DNA of 28,955 bases from an uncultured Clostridium sp. (GTDB lineage Bacteria > Bacillota > Clostridia > Clostridiales > Clostridiaceae). The stretch lies in assembly GCA_900547475.1 (NCBI GenBank), contig URGW01000042.1, forward strand, positions 1 to 28,955, read 5' to 3'. Positions 16,228 to 23,540 of the stretch are shown in pieces (the first letter of the stretch is position 1; each line of letters begins with the position of its first letter). A program made the position numbers and the translations under genes. The notes beneath the pieces are model-generated. The model did not search any database. It was not told where the DNA came from and saw nothing but the letters and a program-made list of their open reading frames with translations.

Positions 16228-17523
16228 ATGAAGGAATCATTAGATTTAATAAATAGCAATAAGATTTATAAAAAAATATTTTTAGAAGTATATAGTAAAT
16301 ATAAAAAATATGGAAAAATTACAGGCAGCTTTACTTTAAAAGCTGCCACTACAGAAGAAAGACGAATATTATCTAATTTTGACTCTAAGGCATTAATTGA
16401 AGGAAAAGCTAAGATAAAATCTGCTACAGTTAGAGAATTATTTGATAGAAAATTAAAAGATTATAGTTTTGAAGAGTTGTTAGTTAAGGTAGTTGGAAAA
16501 GAACTAAAAACTAATAAAGAAATTAAAGATGAAGAAAAAGAGCAAGAAGAAAAGTTTTATGAAGATATATTAAAATCTTGTGATAATGGCATTGGTAGAC
16601 AGTGGTTTATTGAAATTTTAGATAAGAAAAAATATGGATATAATATTATTGCAAGAAAATATAAAAGTGAAAAGGAAATAAATAAATTAGAAGAATTAAA
16701 GAGAAAAATAATTTTAACAATTAATTCACTAAATAAACTTCCATATTTAAATGATGAATATGAAAATATAGCAGTATTTTCAGCTGTAAATACAAGAGAT
16801 TCTCATTTTTTTGATATTGATAAATTTACAGGAAGACTATTTATAAGAGCTATATCTTTTATTATTGATAAGGATGAGCCTAAAGATATAAATGAAATTA
16901 ATGAGGTATATTATGAAGTTGGTATATTAAAAGATGAAATATCAAATCATACAACTATTTATGGACTAAATGCCTTTGAAAAAGATAATAGCGAAGTTAC
17001 AGCTGTTAATAGTTTTAATTTATGGAGAGAGCCTTTACAAATATCTATAAGTAATTTATTGAAAGTTGATTATTTAAAGGCTGTAAATAATACAGTTTTT
17101 ATATTTGAAAATCCTGCAGTTTTTCATAAGGTATTAAAGGAAATTGGTGATAATATTTCATTAATTTGTACTAGTGGACAATTAAATTTATCTTCATATA
17201 TATTACTTAATAAAATTAGAGATTTAAAAAATATATATTATGCAGGGGATTTTGATCCGGAAGGTTTAATGATTGCGTATAAGCTAAAGGAAAGGTATAA
17301 GGGTAAGGTTAGGTTTTTAAATTATACTAGGGAAAGTTATATAAATACTATGTCTAATAATCTTATTGAGGAAAAGAGTATGAGTCAATTAAATAAAATT
17401 AATTGTAGTGAGTTGGATGAAGTAATTAGGGAGTTAAGAATAAATAAAAGGTCAGCATATCAAGAGTTGTTAATAGATGAGTATTTGGATTTGATAAAAG
17501 AATTAAGCAATGAAATTTTGTAA
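16228..17523 (+). CDS. jetD: Wadjet type II JetD (DUF3323 + DUF2399/TIGR02679, Toprim nuclease)
   Basis: Nuclease subunit that cleaves the circular plasmid after JetABC has extruded it. It has 431 residues. The N-terminal DUF3323-type part (1 to about 250) contains the ITGSFTLKAATTEERRIL helical segment. The C-terminal DUF2399 Toprim domain has the metal-binding glutamate in FENPAVF (E294) and the DxD pair in YYAGDFDPEGL (D341, D343). A conserved CTSGQLNLSS lies between them. All expected catalytic residues are present. It begins 36 bases after the jetC stop. The presence of DUF2399 rather than DUF2220 is what makes this type II rather than type I Wadjet. Confidence 0.9.
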   Translation: MKESLDLINSNKIYKKIFLEVYSKYKKYGKITGSFTLKAATTEERRILSNFDSKALIEGKAKIKSATVRELFDRKLKDYSFEELLVKVVGKELKTNKEIKDEEKEQEEKFYEDILKSCDNGIGRQWFIEILDKKKYGYNIIARKYKSEKEINKLEELKRKIILTINSLNKLPYLNDEYENIAVFSAVNTRDSHFFDIDKFTGRLFIRAISFIIDKDEPKDINEINEVYYEVGILKDEISNHTTIYGLNAFEKDNSEVTAVNSFNLWREPLQISISNLLKVDYLKAVNNTVFIFENPAVFHKVLKEIGDNISLICTSGQLNLSSYILLNKIRDLKNIYYAGDFDPEGLMIAYKLKERYKGKVRFLNYTRESYINTMSNNLIEEKSMSQLNKINCSELDEVIRELRINKRSAYQELLIDEYLDLIKELSNEIL

Positions 17524-17526
17524 ATT

Positions 17527-18073
17527 TTTACTAATAATCTTTTTGAAAATAATCAAAATGACTTTTTAGAATTTATAAGACAACTGTTAAAGGATCAGCC
17601 TTATGTTGCTCTTGCATATATGACAGGAGTACTACCTATCAAGAAATATTCAAGTGGATCAGCATTAAATATGTTTGATGAGTATACTTTTCTAAAAGAT
17701 AGAATATACGATGAATATTTTGGATTTACAAATGAAGAAGTATTAACTTTATGTAAGAAAAGTGATGAAATTGAATTTTCAGAGCTAGAAAGTTGGTATA
17801 ATGGCTATTTAACTAATAAAGGGAAAAAATTATATTATAGATGAAGAATTTAGAGCTGGTCAGAGAGAGCCAAGAACTAAAGAAGAAATTTATTCAGCAA
17901 TGATTATTTTAGGATTTTTATCTTACCATGATGGATATTTAAGGATTCCTAATAGGGAGCTAATGAAAGAGTTTGAAAAGGCTCTTAAGGATGAAAATGA
18001 TGATGTATTAGCAGTAGCTATATGTTATGATGCGAAACTTAAGGAACATAAATGTAAAATAGAAAAGATATAA
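17527..18073 (+). pseudogene. Decayed AAA-ATPase-like / PD-(D/E)XK (DUF1703) gene
   Basis: Frame 1 runs LFENNQNDFLEFIRQLLKDQ then ALAYMTGVLPIKKYSSGSAL and FGFTNEEVLTLCKKSDEI, ending WYNGYLTNKGKKLYYR with a stop at 17842-17844. This is the middle of the AAA-ATPase_like (PF09820) family, and the Walker A N-terminus is missing. From about 17840 another frame gives DEEFRAGQREPRTKEEIYSA and LGFLSYHDGYLRIPNRELM, a downstream part of the same family. It then jumps to DVLAVAICYDAKLKEHKCKI with stop at 18071-18073, which resembles the extreme C-terminus of the DUF1703 nuclease domain. At least one frameshift and internal deletions have removed most of a gene normally over 500 codons long. It begins directly after jetD, suggesting a defence-island neighbour now dead. 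Confidence 0.8.
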
Positions 18074-18085
18074 TATAAATCTATG

Positions 18086-18118
18086 AGGAAGGCTTTACGT
18101 TTTGTAGGGCCTTTATTT
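18086..18118 (+). terminator. Probable terminator after the jetD/pseudogene region
   Basis: AAGGC pairs with GCCTT, with a partly paired TTTACG...TGTAGG interior, followed by TTTATTTATTTC. It is an imperfect but reasonable intrinsic terminator closing the defence region. Confidence 0.5.
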
Positions 18119-18170
18119 ATTTCAAAAAAATAAATAAAATCTGTAAAAACTCCTTTTTAATATATATATC

Positions 18171-18209
18171 TTAAGTGTAAGGCAAAAAAATAAAAAAACT
18201 TACAATTAA
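18171..18209 (+). repeat. Inverted repeat in the leader of the DUF1659 gene
   Basis: TTAAGTGTAAG (18171-18181) pairs with CTTACAATTAA (18199-18209) in 10 of 11 positions around an A-rich 17-base loop. The loop sequence AGGCAAAAAAATAAA also recurs at 23399-23413 in front of the decayed DUF1659 copy. Confidence 0.5.
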
Positions 18210-18231
18210 AAATGAAATGGGGGAATTTATT

Positions 18232-18450
18232 ATGGCAAACAAAGCTTTAGAAAGCACAGTACTATCAATTGAAGTACAATCAGGAAGTGATAAGGACGGA
18301 AATCCAACCTATACAAAAAAGAAAATAGGTAACTTAGTAGAAAATGCAGATCTTAATAAAGTTCAAGCAGTAGCTGCATTAGTAGCAGATTTACTTAGTG
18401 CAAATACTAGAAATTTCTATGTAACTGAATTATCTCAAATCCAAGAATAA
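18232..18450 (+). CDS. DUF1659 small protein
   Basis: A 72-residue protein of the DUF1659 family, function unknown. It reads MANKALESTVLSIEVQSGSD, then TKKKIGNLVENADLNKVQAV and a terminal strand FYVTELSQIQE. The start at 18232 is preferred over 18217 because GGGGGA lies eight bases before it. DUF1659 genes are usually followed by a DUF2922 gene, as here (21 bases further on). A decayed duplicate of the first 39 bases of this gene, and of part of its leader, lies at 23399-23475. Confidence 0.85.
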   Translation: MANKALESTVLSIEVQSGSDKDGNPTYTKKKIGNLVENADLNKVQAVAALVADLLSANTRNFYVTELSQIQE

Positions 18451-18471
18451 TAATATGGAGGTGCGTAAATT

Positions 18472-18687
18472 ATGGAATATACATTAACAATGACATTTTT
18501 AACTGAAACAGGAGAAAAAACTAATATGTCTATTTCAGATGTTAAGGATGGTATAACAAATGATGAGGTACAAGCTTTAATGGATAGCTTAATTGAAAAT
18601 AATATTTTTGAAAATAAAAAGGGTGCTTTAGTATCAAAACACTCAGCTCAAGTAACTGAAAGATCTGTTACAAAGTTTACTGTATAG
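18472..18687 (+). CDS. DUF2922 small protein
   Basis: A 71-residue protein of the DUF2922 family, function unknown. The N-terminal strand EYTLTMTFLTETGEKTNMSI and the helix TNDEVQALMDSLIENNIF are followed by a C-terminal strand ending ERSVTKFTV. It has a good GGAGGTG ribosome binding site, lies directly downstream of the DUF1659 gene, and is followed by a terminator, so the two form a bicistronic unit. The two proteins are of nearly equal size, and both look like small alpha/beta proteins, which suggests paired action; this is inference. Confidence 0.85.
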   Translation: MEYTLTMTFLTETGEKTNMSISDVKDGITNDEVQALMDSLIENNIFENKKGALVSKHSAQVTERSVTKFTV

Positions 18688-18713
18688 TAAATTGAGCTAA
18701 TTTAATAAGTATA

Positions 18714-18755
18714 GGTAGTAATAAGAATTGTGAAACATCAAGTCTTATTACTGCC
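18714..18755 (+). terminator. Terminator-like hairpin after DUF1659-DUF2922
   Basis: GGTAGTAATAAGA (18714-18726) pairs with TCTTATTACTGCC (18743-18755), 13 bp with a single G-T pair. The T tract after it is short (TTTAAAC), so termination strength is uncertain. The remaining bases up to the next gene at 18929 show no recognised feature. Confidence 0.65.
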
Positions 18756-18928
18756 TTTAAACTTTATAAAAATTTATGAGAAGTTACAAATAAGAAAAAA
18801 GTATAAAATTCTTAATACATATATAAGAATATTGTAAATTAAGTTAAGAAATTTATTAAAGATATGAAAAAAAGTGTTGGAATATATTACCAAGGGGTAG
18901 AAAGATTAATTAAAAGGTGGAGGATTTT

Positions 18929-19210
18929 ATGGAGATTAACTATGTAGCAAAGGAATTAAATGAGGATTTCATCAAGGAAATGACTATATTAAAGCTAAAA
19001 AAGAATTATGGTTTTATTGAAAGAGAAGAATTTAAAGAAGAGGTAATAGCTTTAGGAATAAAGTATGGTTTTTCAGATTATGCAGAATTTTTATCTAGAA
19101 TGGAGTGCAGCAGAATAAGACTTATAACAATACAACCTAATTTGGATTTATGCTCAATATATGAAACTACTATAGAAAGAATGTTACATGAGTACGATTT
19201 TGGTCTTTAG
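18929..19210 (+). CDS. Small hypothetical protein
   Basis: I do not recognise this 93-residue protein. It is helical and charged (MEINYVAKELNEDFIKEMT, then YGFIEREEFKEEVIALGIKY), with a second half containing SRMECSRIRLITIQPNLDL and ending MLHEYDFGL. The ATG at 18929 is chosen because GGTGGAGG is ideally spaced; the GTG at 18917 lies within that site's upstream half. It is 35 bases before the replication initiator gene and probably co-transcribed with it, so a role in the replication module (regulator or loader) is possible but not shown by any motif. Confidence 0.6.
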   Translation: MEINYVAKELNEDFIKEMTILKLKKNYGFIEREEFKEEVIALGIKYGFSDYAEFLSRMECSRIRLITIQPNLDLCSIYETTIERMLHEYDFGL

Positions 19211-19245
19211 GTAAATAAAGTAAAGGTTTAAAGGGAGGAAATATA

Positions 19246-20232
19246 ATGAATACTAATGGTCAAGTTATTAGCAATGTTTTTAATGACAAAAATATTAATA
19301 AAGATGAAAGATATATGTTCTTAATGTTTATATCAATGATAAAAGAGGTTAAAGATGAGATTACAATTTCAATTACAACTTTAATGGATGCATTCCAAAC
19401 TAAGTGTAAAAAGAAGATCTTAGGAATATTAAAGTCATTGGAGAATAAGGGATATATAGAAATAATAAAAAGTATAGGAAAAACTAATAAATATAGAGTT
19501 ATTAAAAATTATGTTCCTACTATTGTAAATAACTTCGACCATGGTAATAAAGAAAACCAGTATAGTGATGAAAATTACTATACTGGAGATTTTTATAATA
19601 AAAATACTAGTATGGATAGAGAAACAGGTAATGATATAACTAGTGGTAATTTAGATACTAGTAGTAATATAGCCAGTAGTAATATTGATACTGGTAACAA
19701 AATAACTAGTGGTTGTAATGATACTGGTACTAATATTGAACTAGATAGTAATGACTATAAAAAATATGCTAAACATAATGAAAATAGCTATTTTCATGAA
19801 GGCTTGATTTCTTTAGAGGATAAGAGAGATAGATATAATTATGATTTAAATAATAGTAAATATAATAATAAAAATAATATATATATAAATAAAAATAATA
19901 ATAAATTATATATAAATATATTTAATGCTTGGAATGAAACTGGAATTAGCAATGAGAAAATATTGTATCCATCAATTAAAACTGCAATAGAATATGCAAT
20001 TAATGTTTATGGAGAAGATAAAGTAATAGTGGCTATAAAAAACTATAGTGAAATTTATTATAGTGATCATTACTATGACTATAATTGGAGTTTAGTAGGC
20101 TTTTTGAAAAAAGAAAATGGTGTTAAAAGATTTCTAAATGATGGTGATATGTGGCTTAATTATAGTCGTAAGATTCAAAAAGAAAAGGAAGAAGAAAAGT
20201 TTAAGATAAATATTGAGGATTATATAGACTAG
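19246..20232 (+). CDS. Phage-type replication initiator-like protein with N-terminal winged helix
   Basis: The 328 residues form three parts. Residues 1-95 look like a helical winged-helix DNA-binding domain (ISITTLMDAFQTKCKKKILG, then LKSLENKGYIEIIKS). Residues about 115-225 are a low-complexity linker very rich in Asn, Ser, Thr and Tyr, with TSGN/TSSN/TGNK repeats. Residues about 225-328 resemble the DnaD-like C-terminal domain of phage replication proteins (LYINIFNAWNETGI, then ITAIEYAIN-like and NWSLVGFLKKENGVKRFL). Such proteins open the origin and load a DnaB helicase, and the next gene encodes one. The GGGAGG site is well placed. The DNA of the linker holds iteron-like repeats and a strongly AT-rich tract, as in phage genes that contain their own origin. 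The function is inferred from architecture and context. Confidence 0.65.
   Translation: MNTNGQVISNVFNDKNINKDERYMFLMFISMIKEVKDEITISITTLMDAFQTKCKKKILGILKSLENKGYIEIIKSIGKTNKYRVIKNYVPTIVNNFDHGNKENQYSDENYYTGDFYNKNTSMDRETGNDITSGNLDTSSNIASSNIDTGNKITSGCNDTGTNIELDSNDYKKYAKHNENSYFHEGLISLEDKRDRYNYDLNNSKYNNKNNIYINKNNNKLYINIFNAWNETGISNEKILYPSIKTAIEYAINVYGEDKVIVAIKNYSEIYYSDHYYDYNWSLVGFLKKENGVKRFLNDGDMWLNYSRKIQKEKEEEKFKINIEDYID
19624..19736 (+). repeat. Tandem imperfect 15-18-base repeats inside the initiator gene
   Basis: About seven degenerate copies of ACTAGTGGTAAT-like units occur: at 19624 (ACAGGTAATGAT), 19639 (ACTAGTGGTAAT), 19657 (ACTAGTAGTAAT), 19672 (GCCAGTAGTAAT), 19690 (ACTGGTAAC), 19705 (ACTAGTGGT) and 19723 (ACTGGTACTAAT). 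They encode the TSGN/TSSN/TGNK peptide repeats. Spacing is 15 or 18 bases, always a codon multiple. Confidence 0.7.
19836..19925 (+). other. Extremely AT-rich tract, candidate DNA unwinding element
   Basis: About 90 bases composed almost only of A and T (TAATAATAAAAATAATATAT-type) follow the tandem repeats by some 100 bases. Together they resemble an iteron/unwinding-element origin. The same bases encode an Asn/Lys/Tyr/Ile-rich linker, so simple low-complexity drift is the alternative. Confidence 0.4.
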
Positions 20233-20307
20233 AAGAAACTACTGCTGAACATAAGGGTAGAATATAAACCATTAATTTATTTATAAGAGTACAAAGGGGA
20301 GATTTTT

Positions 20308-21639
20308 ATGTTGATGTTAAGTAATAATCAAATACAATTAGAACAAGAGATTTTAGGTTCTATGCTTAAAGATAGTAGCTTTGCTATTAATGCTATAGAT
20401 AAGATAAAGCCAGAAATGTTTTTATATTCTAAACATATGAGGATTTATTTAGGAATATTAGAGATGATTGAAGAAAAGTTAGAAATAGATTTAATAACTT
20501 TTTTAGAATACCATAAGAAAGTTATTAATGAGATGGATGGAGTAAATTATGTTTCAGAGATATTTACTTGTAATGCTAGTGACTTAGCATTTAATACAAA
20601 ACTATTGTTATTAATAAGCAATTATAAAAAGCATCTTTATCTTGAAATGATGGAGAAAGTAAATTGTGATATGGATCTTGAGGAAATTGAAAATGAGCTT
20701 GAAAATGTTAAGGTAAAGATTCATAAGTGTAGTGTTAAAAAAGAAATAGATATAGATGCTCAATATGATGAATATATAAATTGGCTTTATGATGAAAATA
20801 GGGACAAGGGAATAAGGTCTGGATTAGTATATCTTGATAAGTATTTAGGTAATTTTCAAAAGGGAAGGCTTATAACTGTATTTGCTAGAAGTGGAGTAGG
20901 GAAAACTACTTTTTCTTTGCAGCTTGCTTCAAATATGGCATTAAGTGGACATAAGATTTTTTATGGTAGTGCTGAAATGACTAGAAATCAAGTTTTTAGT
21001 AAAATAGCAGGAAGCTATCTTTCATTATCTACTAAAGCTATTGATGAGGATACTATATTGCAAGAAGATAAAGATAGTATTGCTAATTTTATGGCTGGGT
21101 TAATAAATAAAAAAATTTATGTATCTACAGAAACTGATTTTGAAAAGTTTGTTAATGAAATTAAAGTTTATAAAATGCAAAATACATTAGATGTTGTATT
21201 TGTTGATTATATTAATAAATATATAGATTTTTCTGATAAAGATCTTATGACCAATAGACTTGGTAAAATTAGTGGAGTACTTAAGACTCTTGCTATGGAG
21301 GAAGATATATGTATTGTTTTGTTAGCACAAGCTAATAGGATAGTTGATAAAAAGGGTGGAGATATGGCTGTTGAGAAGATTGATTCTAGTGATATTCAGG
21401 ATAGTGCTAGAATTGAGCAGGATAGTGATCAAGTTATAGCTCTTTATAGAAATATTAAGTTTGATGATAAGGCCTATAGGGATATGTTATTTAAACAAGG
21501 AAAGTTAAAGTATAATTCTAAAAATGCAGATGAAAATCCTGAATGTATGAATGCTGTTGTAATAAAAAATAGGCATGGTAGAAGGGGAACTTGTGCTTTG
21601 AAATGGAATGGTATGTATTCTAGGGTTAGTGATTTTTAG
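20308..21639 (+). CDS. DnaB-like replicative helicase (phage type)
   Basis: Hexameric 5'-3' helicase that unwinds DNA at a replication fork. Residues 1-100 form the DnaB N-terminal domain (IQLEQEILGSMLKDSSFAIN). A linker helix follows, then the RecA-like C-terminal domain from about residue 165. Walker A is ARSGVGKTTF (K199, T200), Walker B is VVFVDYIN (D300), and a DNA-binding LLAQANR segment and a C-terminal KNRHGRRGTC (arginine-finger region) follow. At 443 residues it is near full family length. The protein diverges from housekeeping DnaB, as expected for a phage or element helicase. GGGGAG lies eight bases before the ATG. It follows the initiator-like gene by 75 bases, forming a replication module. 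No integrase, terminase or structural genes are present in the window. Confidence 0.88.
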   Translation: MLMLSNNQIQLEQEILGSMLKDSSFAINAIDKIKPEMFLYSKHMRIYLGILEMIEEKLEIDLITFLEYHKKVINEMDGVNYVSEIFTCNASDLAFNTKLLLLISNYKKHLYLEMMEKVNCDMDLEEIENELENVKVKIHKCSVKKEIDIDAQYDEYINWLYDENRDKGIRSGLVYLDKYLGNFQKGRLITVFARSGVGKTTFSLQLASNMALSGHKIFYGSAEMTRNQVFSKIAGSYLSLSTKAIDEDTILQEDKDSIANFMAGLINKKIYVSTETDFEKFVNEIKVYKMQNTLDVVFVDYINKYIDFSDKDLMTNRLGKISGVLKTLAMEEDICIVLLAQANRIVDKKGGDMAVEKIDSSDIQDSARIEQDSDQVIALYRNIKFDDKAYRDMLFKQGKLKYNSKNADENPECMNAVVIKNRHGRRGTCALKWNGMYSRVSDF

Positions 21640-21697
21640 AATATAATTAAGCTATTAATATAAGTAAAATAAAAAGTTATTAAAGATTAAATTAAGA

Positions 21698-21885
21698 ATG
21701 ATAGTTTATTCTTGGTATCCATTACTACAATATAAATTAAACTATGGAGTATTTGATAACCTTAAAAAATCAGTAAATTATGATGAAAATAAACTATTAG
21801 AGATAAATTAAAACAAATAATATCACCAATATATCAAATAGCTTTAAATCAAGGATTTGAAGTTTTAAATAAAGTGTATAAATAA
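21698..21885 (+). pseudogene. Possible small frameshifted gene
   Basis: ATG at 21698 opens 37 codons (IVYSWYPLLQYKLNYGVFDN, then LKKSVNYDENKLLEIN, stop at 21809-21811). Directly overlapping in the next frame is RDKLKQIISPIYQIALNQGF then EVLNKVYK, stop at 21883-21885. The two halves read as one helical protein broken by a frameshift. I do not recognise the family and see no convincing ribosome binding site. The rest of the 21640-21931 gap holds nothing I can identify. Confidence 0.3.
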
Positions 21886-21931
21886 AAAGTAAGAGTAATA
21901 ATAAGAAATTAGTTTAAAGGAAATGAAACAA

Positions 21932-22528
21932 ATGATAAACAAAACATTAGATTTTTACAACAACAATTCAAAAACATATATAGAAAAAACACTATCAGGT
22001 GACACTAGTAATCTATACAAAGGCTTCCTAAATAACATACCTAAAGGAGGCTCAATACTAGATTTAGGATGTGGATCAGGAAGAGATAGTATAGAATTCA
22101 TAAAACAAGGATACAATGTTACAGCAGTTGATGGATCAAAAGAAATGGCTACTGCTGCTAGCAAAATAATCGGGCAACAAGTAATTTGCAGTAGATTTGA
22201 AGAGTTAAAATTAACTGAAACCTTTCATGGAATATGGGCATGTGCTTCATTACTTCATGTAAATAAAAATCACATAGTTGATGTAATAAAAAATATATCA
22301 TGTAATTTAAAAGATAATGGAGTATTTTATATGTCATTCAAATATGGTGAAGATGAGTATATTGATGAAAACGGAAGATACTTTAATTGTTATACAGAAG
22401 AAACATTTAAAGAAATGATAGCACAAGTGTCAAAGTTAAAGATAAAAAATATCTACAAATCAGGAGATACTCTTGGTGGTAGAAATAATTTAGATTGGTT
22501 AAATATACTTTGTATTAAGGTAAATTAA
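21932..22528 (+). CDS. Class I SAM-dependent methyltransferase
   Basis: A 198-residue methyltransferase. The SAM-binding motif I is SILDLGCGSGRD (about residues 41-52), motif II is the acidic VTAVDGS, and ASLLHVNKN (motif IV region) and the late strand GVFYMSFKYGEDE complete the Rossmann fold. It is of the small UbiE/Tam-like type whose substrate cannot be read from sequence. ATG codons exist at 21923 and 21932; AAAGG at 21916-21920 is only two bases from the first but eleven from the second, so 21932 is preferred. The gene uses more C-ending codons at its 5' end than its neighbours (AAC, TAC), a weak sign of separate origin. It may be monocistronic. Confidence 0.85.
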   Translation: MINKTLDFYNNNSKTYIEKTLSGDTSNLYKGFLNNIPKGGSILDLGCGSGRDSIEFIKQGYNVTAVDGSKEMATAASKIIGQQVICSRFEELKLTETFHGIWACASLLHVNKNHIVDVIKNISCNLKDNGVFYMSFKYGEDEYIDENGRYFNCYTEETFKEMIAQVSKLKIKNIYKSGDTLGGRNNLDWLNILCIKVN

Positions 22529-22602
22529 GTTTAGATAATAATCTTAATTAATAAGATGAATATAATATTAAGAGAAAATAATGATAATTAAGGGGCTATT
22601 AA

Positions 22603-23337
22603 ATGAAATGTCTAATTATACATGGAAGTCCACGAAGAGGTAATACCTGGGATGTATTAAACAGAGTAAAAGAAGAAATGCAAAAGAACGGTAATTTTGA
22701 ATTTGAAGTTATTGAATTATCAAAAGAGAAAATTCCAATGTGTATTGGTTGCTTTAATTGTATAAAAAACGGTGAAAAAAAGTGTCCACATAGCTCATAT
22801 ATTGAACCTATAGTTAAAAAGATGGAAGAAGCAGATGCTTTTATTATTACAACTCCAGTTTACTCAATGCAAGTATCAGGAACATTAAAGAATTTTATAG
22901 ATCATATGTCTTATAACTTTCATAGGCCTAAGTTTTATAATAAAAAAGTATTAATAATTACAACAACTGCAGGAGCAGGTCATAATAACACAGCAAAGTA
23001 TATTCAGAAAGTAATGAGTTATTGGAATGTTAATTATATACAAACATTGCCTATAGCATATAGAGCTACTGAATTAAGTGATAAAAATATAAATAAGATA
23101 ATTAAAGGTGCTAAAGTATTTGGTAAGGAGTTAAATTCACATAAGGTTCATGAACCTAAATTACAATCACTTATTATGTTTCAGGTATGGAGAAGTTTAT
23201 CTAAGAAAGATGATTTTTCAATAGCTGATTTTAAATATTGGAATAATGATTCTTTAAATAAAAACTTGTATTTTGAAGATATCCCAGTTGGAGCAACTAA
23301 GAGATTAATAGCTAGTATATTTAAAAAAGTATTTTAA
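22603..23337 (+). CDS. Flavodoxin-fold NAD(P)H-dependent FMN reductase
   Basis: Cytoplasmic flavoprotein of the NADPH-dependent FMN reductase / iron-sulfur flavoprotein group. The FMN phosphate loop is GSPRRGNTW (residues 8-16), followed by the cysteine-rich MCIGCFNCIKNGEKKCPH. This resembles the cluster-binding region of iron-sulfur flavoproteins but may simply be the CxxCxxC segment common in this group. TPVYSMQVSGTLKNFIDHMS is the second FMN-contact region, and TTTAGAGHNNTAKYI the third. The 244 residues exceed the core by about 60 residues at the C-terminus. AAGGGG lies about ten bases before the ATG. Substrate is unknown; a role in redox stress or nitro/quinone reduction is family inference. 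Confidence 0.85.
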   Translation: MKCLIIHGSPRRGNTWDVLNRVKEEMQKNGNFEFEVIELSKEKIPMCIGCFNCIKNGEKKCPHSSYIEPIVKKMEEADAFIITTPVYSMQVSGTLKNFIDHMSYNFHRPKFYNKKVLIITTTAGAGHNNTAKYIQKVMSYWNVNYIQTLPIAYRATELSDKNINKIIKGAKVFGKELNSHKVHEPKLQSLIMFQVWRSLSKKDDFSIADFKYWNNDSLNKNLYFEDIPVGATKRLIASIFKKVF

Positions 23338-23347
23338 GCTTATAAGA

Positions 23348-23390
23348 AAGGGTATATAGTGATTCCTAGAGAGAATCATTATATACCCTT
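23348..23390 (+). terminator. Terminator after the flavin reductase gene
   Basis: AAGGGTATATAGTGATTC (23348-23365) pairs with GAATCATTATATACCCTT (23373-23390) with one G-T pair and a seven-base loop. The following AAATATTT is a poor T tract, but the stem is very strong. Confidence 0.7.
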
Positions 23391-23398
23391 AAATATTT

Positions 23399-23475
23399 AG
23401 GCAAAAAAATAAATCCTATAAAAAATAAGATTTCATATGACAAACAAAGCTTTAGAGAGCAGAGTATTATCAATC
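23399..23475 (+). pseudogene. Decayed duplicate of the DUF1659 gene start and leader
   Basis: ATGACAAACAAAGCTTTAGA (23437 onward) matches the intact DUF1659 gene start at 18232 (ATGGCAAACAAAGCTTTAGA), and the match continues to TATCAATC at 23475 with five mismatches in 39 bases. AGGCAAAAAAATAAA at 23399-23413 also repeats the leader of the intact gene. The residual frame (MTNKALESRVLSIYTYNS) stops at 23493, and the ribosome binding site is lost. Confidence 0.7.
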
Positions 23476-23540
23476 TATACATATAACAGTTAAGAATTGT
23501 AAATAATAAAAGAAAATATGTTTAATATGGAGAGATAAAT

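Noticed and set aside
9489..17523. Housekeeping MukBEF or type I Wadjet
   Set aside because: Sizes and motifs fit DUF2397/DUF2398/DUF2399, not MukF/MukE or DUF3375/DUF4194/DUF2220, and a JetD nuclease gene is present.
19624..19736. CRISPR-like repeat array
   Set aside because: Units are 15-18 bases, degenerate, codon-phased and without unique spacers, and no cas genes are nearby.
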